Source of the DNA: Janthinobacterium sp. UMAB-56 | GTDB taxonomy: Bacteria; Pseudomonadota; Gammaproteobacteria; Burkholderiales; Burkholderiaceae_D | Length of the DNA: 64,000 nt | Reading direction: 5' to 3' | NCBI RefSeq assembly: GCF_900095265.1 | Contig: NZ_LT607653.1 | Location: 412,896 to 476,895, forward strand | Shown here: piece after piece, positions 62,772 through 64,000 of the stretch | Numbering within the stretch: the stretch's first letter is position 1 | How the letters are laid out: each line of letters begins with the position of its first letter | Notes under the pieces: generated by a model | Databases searched by the model: none | The model's input: the letters and a program-made list of their open reading frames with translations, nothing else | What the model was told of the DNA's origin: nothing | Made by a program: the position numbers and the translations under genes

Positions 62772-63028
62772 CACGTGTTTTATTCTGGCTGGCACTGGTG
62801 TTCCTGGTGCTGTTTGCAATCCGCAGCAAGCTCCGTGGCATGCAGCAACGGGCCCGCGCGCAACAGCAGCAGCGGCCGAACCCGTATGCGCCGCCGGCGC
62901 GGCCGCAGGAATTGCCAGATGCCGAGCTGATGCTTTGCTGCGCCCACTGCGGCGTGTACTACCCTGCCTCGGAAAACGTGCAGGCCAAGGGACACGATTA
63001 CTGCAGCCACGCGCACGCCACGCTGTAA
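62768..63028 (+). CDS. PP0621 family protein with CxxC zinc-ribbon-like motif
   Basis: The 86-residue protein has an N-terminal membrane helix (MTRVLFWLALVFLVLFAIRS), a Gln/Arg/Pro-rich linker and a C-terminal motif LMLCCAHCGVYYPASENV plus YCSHAHA that could bind zinc. It matches the PP0621 family found between ccsA and pilSR in many proteobacteria. The start overlaps the ccsA stop. The function is unknown. Confidence 0.88.
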   Translation: MTRVLFWLALVFLVLFAIRSKLRGMQQRARAQQQQRPNPYAPPARPQELPDAELMLCCAHCGVYYPASENVQAKGHDYCSHAHATL

Positions 63029-63141
63029 GGGCAGGCCGGCGCCGCGTTGCTCATCCGTATCGTAAGGCCCTCCGGCATCCGTCCGGCGTAGCATCTGCAG
63101 CAGGCGGTTCGTCACCGCCATTGCAGAAAGGCGCGTCCCCC

Positions 63142-64000
63142 ATGCCCCGTCCCAGCCCGCATACCGTGACCGCTAGCGGCATGCCGCAAGCGTCGCAACT
63201 GAGCGGCAACTCGCTGCCCATGCAAGCGCTGCGCGCGCAGATCGGCCGTATCGCCCGCTGTGGCGCGCCGGTGGCCATCCGTGGCGAATCAGGCACGGGC
63301 AAGGAACTGGCGGCGCGCGCCATCCATGCGCAGGGCGCGCGCGCCGGCTTCCCGTTTATCGCCGTCAACTGCGGCGCCATTCCCGAAGCGCTGATGGAGG
63401 CCGAATTCTTCGGCTGCCGTCCCGGCGCCTATACGGGTGCGTTGCACGAGCGCCAGGGCTTGTTCCAGGCGGCCCACGGTGGCAGTTTGCTGCTCGACGA
63501 AGTCGATGATCTGCCGCTGGCCATGCAGGTGAAACTGTTGCGCGTGCTGCAGGAGCGCCGTGTGCGCAAGCTGGGCGGCAGTACTGACGAGGCCGTCGAC
63601 GTGCGTATCCTGTGCGCCAGCCAGCATGGCCTGGCACACGGCGTGGCCGCAGGCACGTTGCGCCAGGACCTGTTTTACCGGCTCAATGTGATCGAACTGG
63701 CACTGCCGCCGCTGCGCGAGCGGCGCGGCGATCTGCAGGTATTATGTGAGGTGATCCTCGCGCGCCTGTCGCCGGGCCGGGCCGTAAGCCTGGCGCCGCC
63801 GGTTCTGGCGGCCCTGGCCGCGTATGCGTTTCCCGGCAATGTACGCGAACTGGAAAATGTGCTGGAGCGGGCGTTGGCCTTTGCCGAAGGTGGCGTGATC
63901 GCGCTCGACGGGCTGGCCTTGCCGGCTGCGGCGGGCAGCCTGCCCTTGCCGGCGGCGCCGGCCGTGCCGGGGCAGCAACTATGTCTGCCTGGCATGACGC
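63142..64000 (+). CDS. Sigma-54 activator, AAA+ domain, without receiver domain (partial, runs off the window)
   Basis: The visible 286 residues contain the sigma-54 interaction domain almost from the start: Walker A GESGTGKE, the GAFTGA loop as GAYTGA in CRPGAYTGALHERQG, Walker B LLLDEVDDLPLAMQVKLLRV and FPGNVRELENVLERAL. Only about 20 residues precede the AAA+ domain, so the REC domain of a PilR/NtrC-type regulator is missing. The place after ccsA and PP0621 is where pilS and pilR are expected; no kinase is seen. AAAGG before the ATG supports the start. A C-terminal Fis-type HTH should follow beyond the window. Confidence 0.85.
   Translation, partial: MPRPSPHTVTASGMPQASQLSGNSLPMQALRAQIGRIARCGAPVAIRGESGTGKELAARAIHAQGARAGFPFIAVNCGAIPEALMEAEFFGCRPGAYTGALHERQGLFQAAHGGSLLLDEVDDLPLAMQVKLLRVLQERRVRKLGGSTDEAVDVRILCASQHGLAHGVAAGTLRQDLFYRLNVIELALPPLRERRGDLQVLCEVILARLSPGRAVSLAPPVLAALAAYAFPGNVRELENVLERALAFAEGGVIALDGLALPAAAGSLPLPAAPAVPGQQLCLPGMT

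Overview
The window looks like chromosomal DNA of a high-GC betaproteobacterium of the Oxalobacteraceae, most likely Janthinobacterium or a close relative. This rests on protein resemblances (TorF-type porin, DUF1841, DUF3141/MaoC-Pta/AckA cluster, the neighbourhoods of proS, rppH and ffh) and on intergenic GGGTCTGACCCC-type palindromes that I associate with this family. No database was searched. No rRNA, tRNA, CRISPR array, insertion sequence or prophage was recognised.

Region 1 (1-12.6 kb) is one plus-strand gene cluster behind what looks like an Fnr/Anr-controlled promoter: a perfect TTGAT-N4-ATCAA box sits 42 bp from a likely start site. It holds a FabI-like enoyl reductase, a complete export cassette (NodT outer-membrane factor, YhiI-type fusion protein, RbbA double ATPase-permease, YhhJ permease), a PHA-synthase-like DUF3141 protein, a MaoC-phosphotransacetylase fusion and acetate kinase. 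The last two enzymes can make ATP from acyl-CoA when oxygen is low.

Region 2 (12.8-15.4 kb) is accessory: an Ala/Lys-rich exported protein, an M43 metalloprotease whose C-terminal lectin-like domain is knocked out of frame, a hypothetical gene and a truncated LuxR-type HTH gene. Region 3 (15.4-23.4 kb, minus strand) is parE-hscC-J protein-parC, a probable operon with a near-consensus LexA box upstream. Region 4 (23.7-31.9 kb) is kdpFABCDE with a tiny extra membrane ORF in front and a KdpE-like direct repeat.

Region 5 (32-42.4 kb) carries a TorF porin, a tightly overlapping trio (small protein, DapA-family aldolase, degenerate ParA), a glutamine-amidotransferase/alginate-lyase pair, YbdK with a CPA2 antiporter, and a MoxR-GNAT-VWA operon. 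Region 6 (42.6-52.2 kb) holds two small cytochromes c, a deletion scar of a norR/norB nitric oxide reductase locus, DUF1841, DUF1203, mqo, rppH, proS, a lytic transglycosylase, a SWIB protein and ffh. Region 7 (52.4-61.7 kb) is an iron/export block (Fur box, TonB siderophore receptor, DUF3649-PepSY-DUF3325, MacAB, orphan binding protein) that seems inserted between ffh and ccsA. The window ends in a sigma-54 activator that lacks a receiver domain.

Most long ORFs antisense to these genes are GC-rich coding shadows and are not annotated.
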